The notes under the pieces are model-generated. The model had not been told where the DNA came from. It was given only the letters and a program-made list of their open reading frames with translations, and did no database searches. From Streptomyces sp. NBC_00353 (lineage in GTDB: Bacteria; Actinomycetota; Actinomycetes; Streptomycetales; Streptomycetaceae), in the NCBI RefSeq assembly GCF_036108815.1, contig NZ_CP107985.1, positions 6,879,501 through 6,943,500 on the forward strand: a stretch of DNA of 64,000 bases, in the 5' to 3' direction. Shown here piece after piece: positions 8,282 to 16,085 of the stretch; position 1 is the stretch's first letter, and each line of letters opens with the position of its first letter. The position numbers and the translations under genes were made by a program.

Positions 8282-8315
8282 GTCTTCACCTCCTTCGCTG
8301 GGGTGTTGGGGCCGA

Positions 8316-8349
8316 GGCCGGGCGGGGATCCATGTCCTGCCGCCCGGCC
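8316..8349. terminator. Intra-operon hairpin between DUF2637 and CxxC genes
   Basis: Perfect 10-bp inverted repeat: GGCCGGGCGG at 8316-8325 and CCGCCCGGCC at 8340-8349. It is the third GC-rich hairpin in the transfer operon and, like the others, lacks a T-run. Confidence 0.6.
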
Positions 8350-8360
8350 CCGGCGGGGAT

Positions 8361-8534
8361 CTACTCGGGGGCGTGGCCGGTGCCGAAGCAGGTCAGGCAA
8401 AGGGCTTCCTGCCGGTCGGCGGAGTCGCGCTTCTTGCGGCCTCCGACCTGGAAGGACTCGGAGACCTGACCGGCCCTCTTGCAGTCCGGACACGGCCTCT
8501 TGCGCGCGGTACGAGGCCTCTTCGCGGCGGGCAT
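8361..8534 (-). CDS. Small CxxC zinc-ribbon protein
   Basis: A 57-residue basic protein (MPAAKRPRTARKRPCPDCKR) with CPDC and CLTCFGTG pairs, resembling a one-repeat DnaJ-type zinc ribbon. The ATG at 8534 follows GGGAGG with ideal spacing, so I prefer it to an upstream in-frame ATG at 8555. It lies between traSA and the DUF2637 gene in the transfer operon. Nucleic-acid binding is plausible from the Arg/Lys-rich N-terminus; otherwise unknown. Confidence 0.65.
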   Translation of the reverse strand: MPAAKRPRTARKRPCPDCKRAGQVSESFQVGGRKKRDSADRQEALCLTCFGTGHAPE

Positions 8535-8614
8535 GACGTCCTCCCTTTCAGGCATGGCGGGGGTAGGGACTTGGCGCGTGGGCGGTCGCGCCGACCGTGG
8601 TGCGAAGGGGAGTG

Positions 8615-9976
8615 TCAGGCCGTGGCGGGGGTGCTGGCCGGGGCCGGAATCTTGACCAGGGACACGTCCGGCAGGACCGGCCGGAACGCGGCGAGCCCGT
8701 CGAGTGCCGGCGTGCGGTGCGCGTGCGCATTGCAGGCGGTCACGGCCTGGCGCAGCGTCGTAAACGGGGTGCGGATACGGACCCAGCCGCCGGAGGAGTC
8801 ACCGGCCACGGCCATGCCGGGGCGTTCGATGGGGATCTGTGTGGTGGCCGACACCGCATCGGGGGAGATGTCGCCGAACGCCATCTTGGCGGAGGCTTCA
8901 TCGTTGACCCGGTGCGAGACGCGGCCGGTCAGCTGGGCCCGGAGCATGGTGATGCCGTCCCCGAGTTCGGCGCCGAATCGCTGCCCGCAGATCTCCACAT
9001 AGATCCCCGCAGCCCGGCCGAGCTGGACCAGGCGAACCAGGGCCGTGATGATCCGCTCCCGCCGCTTCTTCTCCGCCGAGGTGGAGAACAGGGCGAGTTC
9101 CGCCACCTCATCGACGAGGAGCACGACCGGCACCGGCCGCAGATCATCCGGGAGCCCCCAGATGTCGGCAGTGATCTCCCCATCCGGGGTGTCCGCGCTG
9201 ATGCGCTGTTCGCTGCGGATCACCTGGTACGTGTCGGCCATCCGGACCACGAGGGCTTCCAGCAGCTCGGCAGCGTCATCGGGGTTGTCCGCCAGGGCGG
9301 AGAACCGGCGAGCGAGCGGGGCGAGCTCGACTCCTTCCTTGCAGTCAATCCCGACCAGGGCGACATTGAGCGGCGCGAGTTCCTTGACCAACTGCCGCTG
9401 GTAGACGGACTTCCCGGACTTGGTCGCCCCGAGGTTCAGGGCGTGCGGGACCTCCTGGTAGTCCCGGTAGTGGACCGCTCCGTCCTCCCGCAGCGCGACT
9501 GGGACACGCAGCCCTTCCCGGTTGACCTTGGCGGGCATCTGGACCCGCTTGAGGACGTCGTAGCCGGTCATCCGTAACTCGATGACACCCGACTTGATCT
9601 CACGCGAGGTGATGCCCTGCATGGCGAACGAGTGCCGCAGCCGGTCCGTGGATGCCATGAAGTCGAACGCATCCTGACCGGGCCGCATCTTCAGCCGCAG
9701 CACCAGCCCGGTACGGGTCGGCCGTATCCGCAGGATCCGCGGCGGACGGGAGTCCGGGGCCGGGCGGTTGGTCATCCTGGCCCACGTCAGCCGCAGCCGG
9801 GACGGCGGAACCGTCAGCCCGCACGCATCCATGACCGACGCGTACCGGAAGGACACCCGCACCATCGCGAAGACGACGCCGAACGTCATCCAGTACCAGG
9901 CCGGACGCTTCGACCGCAGAACCAGCACGGCGGCGACCAGGAGCACACTGACGATCAGCAGGACGTTTCCCGACAT
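8615..9976 (-). CDS. traSA: FtsK/SpoIIIE-type conjugative DNA translocase TraSA
   Basis: A 453-residue motor that moves double-stranded element DNA between hyphae, the only transfer protein required in pSAM2-like systems. Two N-terminal membrane helices lie at about 3-20 and 26-44. The Walker A motif GATKSGKSV is at 183-191 and the Walker B motif VVLLVDE ends at 290. The rest matches the FtsK/SpoIIIE motor fold with no sign of damage. It begins six bases after the SCO3933-type gene, indicating co-transcription from the control region upstream. Confidence 0.93.
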   Translation of the reverse strand: MSGNVLLIVSVLLVAAVLVLRSKRPAWYWMTFGVVFAMVRVSFRYASVMDACGLTVPPSRLRLTWARMTNRPAPDSRPPRILRIRPTRTGLVLRLKMRPGQDAFDFMASTDRLRHSFAMQGITSREIKSGVIELRMTGYDVLKRVQMPAKVNREGLRVPVALREDGAVHYRDYQEVPHALNLGATKSGKSVYQRQLVKELAPLNVALVGIDCKEGVELAPLARRFSALADNPDDAAELLEALVVRMADTYQVIRSEQRISADTPDGEITADIWGLPDDLRPVPVVLLVDEVAELALFSTSAEKKRRERIITALVRLVQLGRAAGIYVEICGQRFGAELGDGITMLRAQLTGRVSHRVNDEASAKMAFGDISPDAVSATTQIPIERPGMAVAGDSSGGWVRIRTPFTTLRQAVTACNAHAHRTPALDGLAAFRPVLPDVSLVKIPAPASTPATA

Positions 9977-9981
9977 GGTGA

Positions 9982-10323
9982 TCAGGCCTGGGCGCTGGAC
10001 GGGGTGACCAGGGCGACGGCGCGGAACGCGATGCCGAAGCGCTTCTCACCGTTGAACGTGTTCTCCCAGTCACGGGCCTTGAGGCCGACGACCTTGACCG
10101 GCATCCCGAGCGTGACGCCGGCCGGGATACCCGTCTCCGGGATCGAGACGGTGTAGAGGTTCGCCTCACCCTCGTCCGCGATCGTCAGGCCAACCGTCAT
10201 CATCTTGGCCTTCGTCTCGCGGTCTACCGCGATCTCACCCGTCTCCTTGTTGATCACCTTGAGCTTCGGCTCCACCGCAACGAACACAACGGCGGTCGAA
10301 AGATCAATCTTGAACGATGACAT
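9982..10323 (-). CDS. SCO3933-family regulatory protein
   Basis: A 113-residue protein starting MSSFKIDLSTAVVFVAVEPK, predominantly beta-stranded. This is the family seen just upstream of traSA in many AICEs, including the SCO3933 locus of S. coelicolor. GGGAGC stands before the ATG. It is the first gene of the minus-strand transfer operon and so is directly under the operator region at 10443-10480. The name regulatory comes from the family; no DNA-binding motif is visible. Confidence 0.85.
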   Translation of the reverse strand: MSSFKIDLSTAVVFVAVEPKLKVINKETGEIAVDRETKAKMMTVGLTIADEGEANLYTVSIPETGIPAGVTLGMPVKVVGLKARDWENTFNGEKRFGIAFRAVALVTPSSAQA

Positions 10324-10442
10324 GATGGAAGCTCCCTTGTAGGGGCGGAAGCGGCGACTTGCTTGGCGGTAGGGCGCCGCTTCCTGCGTTTGAGTTCTTG
10401 GAGCCCTGTCGGCGACAGCCGCGGGGCTTTTCGCTTTCCCGT

Positions 10443-10480
10443 CTGGTGCGCACCAACAGGTTGCAACTGGTGCGCACCAG
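10443..10480. promoter_or_regulatory. Twin palindromic operator TGGTGCGCACCA
   Basis: The perfect palindrome TGGTGCGCACCA occurs at 10444-10455 and 10468-10479; the second is extended to 14 bp with flanking C and G. Their centres are 24 bp apart. A third half-site TTGGTGCG follows at about 10492, and GTTGCAAC lies between the two. They sit 120-150 bp upstream of the transfer operon in the divergent control region, as expected for a GntR- or KorSA-like repressor target. The GntR-Nudix or XRE protein nearby could bind them. Confidence 0.7.
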
Positions 10481-10587
10481 ATGTCAAGCGGTTGGTGCGA
10501 TCGTCTGCCTCAACTCGCTTTGCTCTGACGCTTCTAGAGAAGCGCCTTGCTCAACTGACCGGTAGCCAACAGAGGTTCACGGCGATC

Positions 10588-10608
10588 TTGTTAACCTCGT
10601 TGTTAACC
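10588..10608. promoter_or_regulatory. Direct repeat TTGTTAACC, candidate XRE operator
   Basis: TTGTTAACC occurs twice, at 10588-10596 and 10600-10608, a 12-bp period, each containing the palindrome GTTAAC. It lies about 60 bp upstream of the XRE regulator start and is the most AT-rich spot in the region, so it probably overlaps that gene's promoter and serves autoregulation. Confidence 0.55.
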
Positions 10609-10669
10609 CCTGCCTACCTGCGCCGACGTAAGGCATGCTGCTGTGGAGAGTTGGCGGACCAGGAGCAGG

Positions 10670-11815
10670 GTGGCGGTGCAGGTGCTCAACCGGCTACGGG
10701 AAGCAAGAGGCGCACGAGAGTGGTCGCAAGCGCGGCTCATCCACGAGCTTGAGCACTACGCACGCAGACATGCGCTCGACATCGGCTCCACCGCCAGCCT
10801 GCGTGTCTATGTCTCGGAGTGGGAGAACGGCAAGCGCCCGATCAGCGAGCGCTACGCGAAGATCCTGCGGCCGGTGCTGGGTGTCACCGATGAGGAGCTA
10901 TTCGGCCGGCAGGTTGCCGTGGAGGCACCCCCCGCGGTCGACGGATACGACGACCTGATCAACCGGATCGACTCGGCGCGGAGCGTCAGCCTCACCATGG
11001 TGAAGACGTTCATGGATCAGACGGAGCTACTCCGCACCGTGGACCGCCAGATGGGCGCCGCATCCCTCATCGATCAGATGACGGGCCACCTCGCGACCCT
11101 GGAAGACGCTCTTACGTTTGCAGTGCTCCCCGAGACCCGTCGCCCCGTCGCCCTAGCGTTGGCCGGAGCTGCCACGCTCGCCGCCTGGCAAGCGCTCGAC
11201 GCCGGAGGGGTCGAACGGGCCTGGCGGAACTACGAGTTAGGGAAGCGCGCCGCTCAGGAGGCTGGCGAGCCGATGTACCTCGCCCATGCCACGGCGGAGC
11301 AGGCATACGTACTCAACGAAGCGGGCCGCCCCGAGATGGCGGTAGCTCTCGTGCGCGAGGCTCAGCGCTTGGGCGGTCAGCAGATATCGCCACGACTGCG
11401 GGCATGGCTGTACGCAGCCGAAGCGGAACTTTGCGCCAAAGCCGGGGCGTCGGATGACTGCCGACAGGCACTCGACCGAGCCGCCGCTTGCCTCCCCGAA
11501 GGCGAAGAAGCCCGCGACCCAGACATGTTGAGCATCTTCCTGAACGGTGGCCATCTGGCCCGATGGCGCGGGAGCGCACTTGCGCTGCTCGGAGACGACG
11601 ACGCGCTCGGAAGCCTGTACGAGGCGCTGGACAGTGCGGACCCGACGTTCATCCGCGCCACCTCGGGCCTGCGCTGCGACCTCGCTCAAGCCCATCTTGC
11701 ACGTGAGGAACATGCCGAGGCTCAGGAGCACCTACAGCAGGCACGCCTGTTGGCAAACCGGACCGGATCCGTGCGTCACCGCCGACGTCTCGAGCAGCTC
11801 ACGCAGAAGCTGTAG
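10670..11815 (+). CDS. XRE-family regulator with TPR-like domain
   Basis: A transcription regulator of 381 residues. An XRE helix-turn-helix lies at about 1-70 (SQARLIHELE through VYVSEWENGKR). An alpha-helical TPR-like region follows to the C-terminus, the architecture of actinobacterial regulators with a possible peptide-sensing domain. I prefer GTG at 10670, which has AGGAG at good spacing; another GTG at 10643 extends it by nine residues. It is divergent from the transfer operon and its 3' end overlaps the convergent Nudix gene by 17 bp. It likely controls transfer or itself. Confidence 0.85.
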   Translation: MAVQVLNRLREARGAREWSQARLIHELEHYARRHALDIGSTASLRVYVSEWENGKRPISERYAKILRPVLGVTDEELFGRQVAVEAPPAVDGYDDLINRIDSARSVSLTMVKTFMDQTELLRTVDRQMGAASLIDQMTGHLATLEDALTFAVLPETRRPVALALAGAATLAAWQALDAGGVERAWRNYELGKRAAQEAGEPMYLAHATAEQAYVLNEAGRPEMAVALVREAQRLGGQQISPRLRAWLYAAEAELCAKAGASDDCRQALDRAAACLPEGEEARDPDMLSIFLNGGHLARWRGSALALLGDDDALGSLYEALDSADPTFIRATSGLRCDLAQAHLAREEHAEAQEHLQQARLLANRTGSVRHRRRLEQLTQKL

Positions 11816-12590
11816 AGGCGCCTTCTCCGCGAGAAGCGAGGACGTGCAGCAAGGCAACCAACGTGCCCGAGCCCATCAGCTCACCTCTCGCCATCAGCCC
11901 TGGGATATCCGCGAGCGGCACCCATGCGACGTGCCCGGCTTCCTCGATGTCGGTGGGGTCGCCCACATGCTGTGCGCCTTTACCGACGTAGATCGCGTGT
12001 GGCGAGTCGACCATGCCGATCATGGGCTGGAAGGTGACCACGTGATCCAGGGAGTCAGGCCGCCAGCCGGTCTCTTCCTCCACCTCGCGTAGCGCCGTCG
12101 CGCGGGCGTCCTCGCCCTCATCTACGATGCCGCCGGGAAGCTCCCAACCCCACTTATCGGCGACGAACCGGTAGCGCCAGAGCATGAGTACGCGATCTTG
12201 GGCATCGAGGACCGCGGCGATCGAGACGTGATGGAGCCGTACGACGTGATGCTCGAAGCGCTCGACACCCGGCGGCTCGACGTCGACAAGCGTCAGCTTC
12301 ACCCAGCGGTTGTCGTAGACCGTCCGCTCGCCGTGAATCTGCCACGGCTCCAGGTCGGCCGGCCGCTCGATGCTCACGTCATGGGATGGCACTCGGTAGG
12401 AGCTGCGGGCGTACGACTCAAGCACCTTCTCCGCGACGAGCTTGGCAAGCACCGTGCGGAGTTGGGTCCTGCCGATGTCGAGGTCTTTCTCTAGGGTGCG
12501 CTCAGAGGGCAGCTTCTCGCCGGGCTGCAACTTCCCCGACGCAACCCACTCGCGAATCGTGCGGTACACCCGCGCCGACTTCGGTCCCAT
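11799..12590 (-). CDS. GntR-winged-helix/Nudix hydrolase fusion, Pif-like
   Basis: A 263-residue two-domain protein. Residues 1-75 form a GntR-type winged helix (RVYRTIREWVASGKLQPGEK). Residues 105-250 form a Nudix hydrolase with the box GGIVDEGEDARA followed by REVEEETGW, all catalytic Glu residues present. The Pif protein of pSAM2, which blocks transfer between element-bearing strains, has a Nudix motif, so an immunity role is plausible. The substrate is unknown. The DNA-binding part may act on the palindromes at 10443. It is convergent with the XRE gene. Confidence 0.85.
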   Translation of the reverse strand: MGPKSARVYRTIREWVASGKLQPGEKLPSERTLEKDLDIGRTQLRTVLAKLVAEKVLESYARSSYRVPSHDVSIERPADLEPWQIHGERTVYDNRWVKLTLVDVEPPGVERFEHHVVRLHHVSIAAVLDAQDRVLMLWRYRFVADKWGWELPGGIVDEGEDARATALREVEEETGWRPDSLDHVVTFQPMIGMVDSPHAIYVGKGAQHVGDPTDIEEAGHVAWVPLADIPGLMARGELMGSGTLVALLHVLASRGEGASTASA

Positions 12591-13186
12591 CCCCTGGCAC
12601 GCTCCCTGATGTCATCATCTGGCTCGCACCAGCGTAGCCGTCGAGGCTGACCATCGACAGGTGACGATCACGCGCCAACTCCCCATGGCGATGGACTGAG
12701 TAGAAACCTTCTCTACGGGTTCAAGGCTCCTCGCTCCGCTCGTCGCGCGCTCCCCGGCTCACCGCCGGGGCCCTGCGCTCCTGTCTCCGCCCCGCTCTGG
12801 GCCCCGGCTACGCCGGTCGCGCAACGAGAGAGCCTGGACGAGGAGGAAACAGGAGGCACAAGACATGCCTCCGGCGGGGGCGCTCAGACTCCGGGATGGG
12901 TCGGGGCGCCGTTCGCGAGTGCCGGCCGGATCGTGGCGAGCGTCGAGGGGGCTCCCATCCCGACCACCTTCAACCCAGGCAGAGCCGAGCAGTCGCGGCC
13001 CAGGGCGTCAAGGTCGTTCGTACAGTGGCGCGCTCCACCTTGACGCCCTGAACCACGCCCGCTCCACAACGTGTGGGCCGAAGGCGGACGGGATGGGAGC
13101 TGAGGTAAGTGGTGGGCTGAGGTGGCCGAGCAGCCCACCAGATCCCATACCCAGTTATTGACGGGCCCCGCGTGGTCTGCGATGAA
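12591..13186. other. Non-coding stretch at AICE backbone/cargo junction
   Basis: About 600 bp without a convincing gene. It contains the 99-bp hairpin-rich repeat (12725-12823), then a ribosome-site-like GGAGG run at 12842-12857 with no credible protein after it. Small open frames here (for example 12884-13138, minus strand) have no recognisable features or good starts. Confidence 0.5.
12725..12823. repeat. 99-bp hairpin-rich repeat, copy 1
   Basis: Matches 31710-31808 over the same 99-bp length with about ten substitutions. It is built of nested GC palindromes, for example CCCCGGCTCACCGCCGGGG, and ends CGCCGGTCGCGCA. The strong potential folding and conservation between two distant sites suggest a small mobile or structural repeat. 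Confidence 0.75.
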
Positions 13187-13477
13187 TCAATCTTCGTCAT
13201 CCGAAGAGGAGCCCCGTCGTACGGAGATCACCAAGATCACAACCAGCGTCAGGATGATCAGGACCGCGGCAAGGCCCCAGATTCCGGATGGCCAGCCACT
13301 GTCGTCATTCTTGAGAGGCGACAGGCCGCCAGGACCCACAGCCAGGATGCCGAAGCTCGTATCCCCCAGTTTCGTGGGGCGAGCGTATTGCTGCCAGCCA
13401 TCCGACGCTAGAGACGAAGGAGCGGCAGCGAGGCGAGGGCGCCACCCCGTCGAACCCCCGCGCATAAACGGCGGCAC
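13187..13477 (-). CDS. Small C-terminally membrane-anchored protein, doubtful
   Basis: A 96-residue open frame whose last third has one strong hydrophobic segment (about 66-87) followed by RRGSSSDDED, as in a single-pass protein. The start is uncertain (13477 or the ATG at 13465) and no strong ribosome site is visible. The N-terminal half has no recognisable domain. It may be a real small cargo gene or the relic of one. Confidence 0.35.
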   Translation of the reverse strand: MPPFMRGGSTGWRPRLAAAPSSLASDGWQQYARPTKLGDTSFGILAVGPGGLSPLKNDDSGWPSGIWGLAAVLIILTLVVILVISVRRGSSSDDED

Positions 13478-13726
13478 ACCTCACGATTCAAGGGGCCACA
13501 AGGCCGCCGGCTGACGGCAGTCTGGCGGCAACGACGACGGACGCCACAGTACGCAGCTGTATGCCACGGGCTGTCGACGCTGATCGTTGTCGGGACCGAA
13601 AGTGATCCACTCCACAAACGGACTCGCCTGAAAGCAGAGGGTCGGCTGTGCCCCCCGTGCCCGTTGCGTGCCCGGTCCGGCGGGACGCAGTGGGGACTCA
13701 CGGGGAACAGCGGCACCGATCGGGCT

Positions 13727-13787
13727 TCAGCCCAGGTCGGCGAGTTGCCAGGTCAGCCGCCATCCGCATACGGCGTCTTCGACACTA
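13727..13787 (-). pseudogene. 3' fragment of small membrane-protein gene split by IS630
   Basis: Reads in frame from the target TA at 13786-13787 as Ser-Val-Glu-Asp-Ala and on to Ala-Asp-Leu-Gly-stop (TGA at 13727-13729). Joined to the 5' part at 15656-15854 after removing the transposon and one TA copy, it completes an uninterrupted 85-codon frame. It therefore belongs to the gene that the transposon interrupted. Confidence 0.75.
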
Positions 13788-13856
13788 GAGATCTTTAAGG
13801 GTGTGGGTTACGCGGGGGGTCGTGACGGCTGCCGTGGGCCGCGCTATGCCAGAGGG

Positions 13857-14927
13857 ATGAGGTATCCCGATGGCGGAGGGCTGACGGCTGAGGAGCGGGT
13901 TCAGCGTGAGCGGGTCCGGTTGGCGGCCGCCGATCTGATCGAGGCAGGGGCCAGTGACCGGGAGGTGGCCCGGGGGTTCAGGGTGACCCGGATGTCGGCG
14001 AACCGCTGGCGGCGGGGTTTGGCTTCGGGCGGGCGGCAGGCCATGGTCTCCAAGGGGCCCGGCGGTGCCCGCTGCAAGCTCGATGCGACTCAACTGCGTG
14101 TGCTGCAGGTGGTGTTGGATACCGGCCCGGCCGCCGCCGGCTGGAGCGACCAGTGCTGGACTCTGGCGAGGATCGCCGAGGTCGTGCGACGCCGGTTCGG
14201 CGTCGAGTACACCTTGACCGGGATGGACCTGCTGCTGCACCGCATCGGCTGGACCGTACAGATCCCGTCCCGCAAGGCCGCCGAGCGCGACGAGGAGAAG
14301 ATCGCCGCCTGGAAGGACGAGCAGTGGCCCGTCATAAAAAAGACGGCGGCGGACCTGGGCGCCTGGCTCTGTTTCGAGGACGAAGCCGGCCAGGGGCTGA
14401 GGCCGCCCAAAGGCCGCACCTGGGGCCGCCGAGGCCACACTCCCGTCGTGCGGGTCACCGCCGCAGGCACTAAACGCGTCTCCATGGCGGGACTGATCTG
14501 CACGAAGTCCGGCCATCGGCCCCGGCTGATGTACCGCACCCACCTCGACCGCGGCCCCGCCAAAGGCCGCCGCAAAGGCTTCACCGAGGCTGATTACGCA
14601 CGCCTGCTCGACGCCGCGCACCAGCAACTCGGCGGCCCGATCGTCCTGGTCTGGGACAATCTGAACACGCATGTCAGCCGCACCATGCGGCAGCTGATCG
14701 ACACCCGATTATGGCTGACCGTCTACCAGCTGCCGCCGTACGCCCCGGAGTTCAACCCGGTCGAGGGCGTCTGGTCGCACCTGAAACGGTCCCTGGCCAA
14801 CCTCACCAAGCACAGCCTCGACCAGCTCACCGCGCTGGTGAAGACCAGGCTCAAACGAATGCAGTATCGACCCGGCGTCATCGACGGTCTCCTCGCCAAG
14901 ACCGGCCTCGACTTCCAACCGCCGTAA
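13857..14927 (+). CDS. IS630-family DDE transposase
   Basis: A 356-residue cut-and-paste transposase. The N-terminal helix-turn-helix (SDREVARGFRVTRMSANRW) and a second winged-helix region are followed by the DDE catalytic core. The first Asp is in CFEDEAG, the second in LVWDNLNTH, and the Glu in FNPVEGVW, all present. I chose the ATG at 13857; the frame is open upstream into the terminal inverted repeat. The gene is uninterrupted, so the element could still be active. Confidence 0.92.
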   Translation: MRYPDGGGLTAEERVQRERVRLAAADLIEAGASDREVARGFRVTRMSANRWRRGLASGGRQAMVSKGPGGARCKLDATQLRVLQVVLDTGPAAAGWSDQCWTLARIAEVVRRRFGVEYTLTGMDLLLHRIGWTVQIPSRKAAERDEEKIAAWKDEQWPVIKKTAADLGAWLCFEDEAGQGLRPPKGRTWGRRGHTPVVRVTAAGTKRVSMAGLICTKSGHRPRLMYRTHLDRGPAKGRRKGFTEADYARLLDAAHQQLGGPIVLVWDNLNTHVSRTMRQLIDTRLWLTVYQLPPYAPEFNPVEGVWSHLKRSLANLTKHSLDQLTALVKTRLKRMQYRPGVIDGLLAKTGLDFQPP

Positions 14928-14945
14928 CCTCAGCCATTGGATCTC

Positions 14946-15503
14946 CTAGAAGGTGAAGTCCTCGGGCGCACCTTCGCCAACGCGGCCATCCACTGTCTCG
15001 CGAAGGATGTCCGCGTGGCCCGTGTGCCGCGCGTACTCCTCAATCATGTCCAAGAGCATGTCCCGGACGCTGGGCGTGCGACCGTCCGGCCAGGTGAAGG
15101 ACGCCGGTCCGTCGAGCCCGCGCTCCTTGATGATGTCAGCGACGAGCTCGCGCGATCGCTCGACAGCATCTCGCCACACTGTGTAGACATCATCCGGGGA
15201 GTCCAGAGCCCCGGTGCGCCATTCCCAGTCGGGGTTGGCGTCGAAGTCCACGGCGTCCCAAGGGGCGCCGTACTCGTGACCGGCCAGCTTCACGGCCAGC
15301 CAGTCCGCCTCGACCAGGGCCACATGTTTGACGAGGCCACCGAGCGTCATCGAACTGGCGGCCGTGGTCGCGCGCAAAGCCTCCTCATCGAGCCCTGACG
15401 TTTTCCAGGCGAAGGTCCGCCGGTTGCGCTCGAGAACTGAGCGCAGGGACTCCGCCTCAGCGAGGGCCGCAGACGGGTCAGGAAGGGGAGTTGACTCGCT
15501 CAT
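14946..15503 (-). CDS. DinB-family (DUF664-like) protein, transposon passenger
   Basis: A 185-residue four-helix-bundle protein of the DinB/mycothiol-transferase superfamily. Three His residues of the metal site are visible, one in LVKHVALVE and two in the RHTGHAD motif near residue 165. Relatives bind a divalent metal and use thiol cofactors such as mycothiol, often for detoxification; the substrate here is unknown. The ATG at 15503 starts MSESTPLPDPSA. It is encoded opposite to the transposase but inside the same terminal repeats, so it is a passenger. Confidence 0.82.
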   Translation of the reverse strand: MSESTPLPDPSAALAEAESLRSVLERNRRTFAWKTSGLDEEALRATTAASSMTLGGLVKHVALVEADWLAVKLAGHEYGAPWDAVDFDANPDWEWRTGALDSPDDVYTVWRDAVERSRELVADIIKERGLDGPASFTWPDGRTPSVRDMLLDMIEEYARHTGHADILRETVDGRVGEGAPEDFTF

Positions 15504-15655
15504 GACCAGGAGCATAGTCGGACACGGCCCTCGGCTACCGCTTTATCCAGCGACGATACGCAAGTGACATCGCGGACCTCATCGAGCGACCACGTCCGGC
15601 ATGTCCACCCGGAGCTGGATCTCAAATCTCAGTAACGCCCACGGTTAAAGATCTC

Positions 15656-15854
15656 TAGTGATATGGCGGATGGTCTCGTCAGTGTGATTGCGCAGCTCTT
15701 CACGCACCGAGCTGTCTTCTGGCAATAGCGCCAACCGGTCCAGATCGGCCTTCGCTCGGTCCCGCCCCTGTGCCCTGTTGTAGCGGCGCTGCGCCATGAC
15801 GCCTATCAGCCCGATCACTCCGACAGCAACGGTTGCGATCGCCTTCCAGTCCAC
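15656..15854 (-). pseudogene. 5' fragment of small membrane-protein gene split by IS630
   Basis: Starts at GTG 15854 after a GGGAG ribosome site and encodes MDWKAIATVAVGVIGLIGVM, a single membrane helix, then a charged cytoplasmic tail rich in Arg/Asp/Glu. The frame runs into the transposon end, where the inverted repeat supplies a TAA at 15645. Its true 3' end is at 13727-13787 on the other side of the insertion. Function unknown; the intact protein would be 85 residues. Confidence 0.75.
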
Positions 15855-16085
15855 GCTGTGACTCCCTCATGCCTTACCTAGGTTCCTCAAGCCCGAACAG
15901 TCCGCGTAGTCCGATCAGGCAGGTTTGTCGGACTATTCGAGGGACAAGCCGATCGCCCCCGACGCTGCGCTGTCCGGCCGGGGCACCACATGTTCGATCA
16001 CGGGGTGCTCGCGCCGCGCTGAGAGAACGACGTTAGGGCTTACCTCTTTCCCGCATATGCGTACTGAAAGGCCAGGAGAAGCCAG

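Larger units (their letters stand above)
13786..15657. mobile_element. IS630/Tc1-type transposon with DinB passenger
   Basis: The ends are TA plus inverted repeats. The left end GAGATCTTTAA at 13788 is mirrored by TTAAAGATCTC ending at 15655. Beyond the first 11 identical bases the ends still match at most positions up to GTTAC/GTAAC. The duplicated TA (13786-13787 and 15656-15657) is the target signature of this superfamily. The transposase gene fills only the left 60 percent; a DinB-family gene lies inside the right end. A degenerate internal copy of the end, GATCTCCTAG near 14941-14950, sits just after the transposase. Confidence 0.85.

Noticed and set aside
12884..13138. 84-codon minus-strand gene
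   Set aside because: No ribosome site, family feature or convincing codon pattern; left as non-coding.
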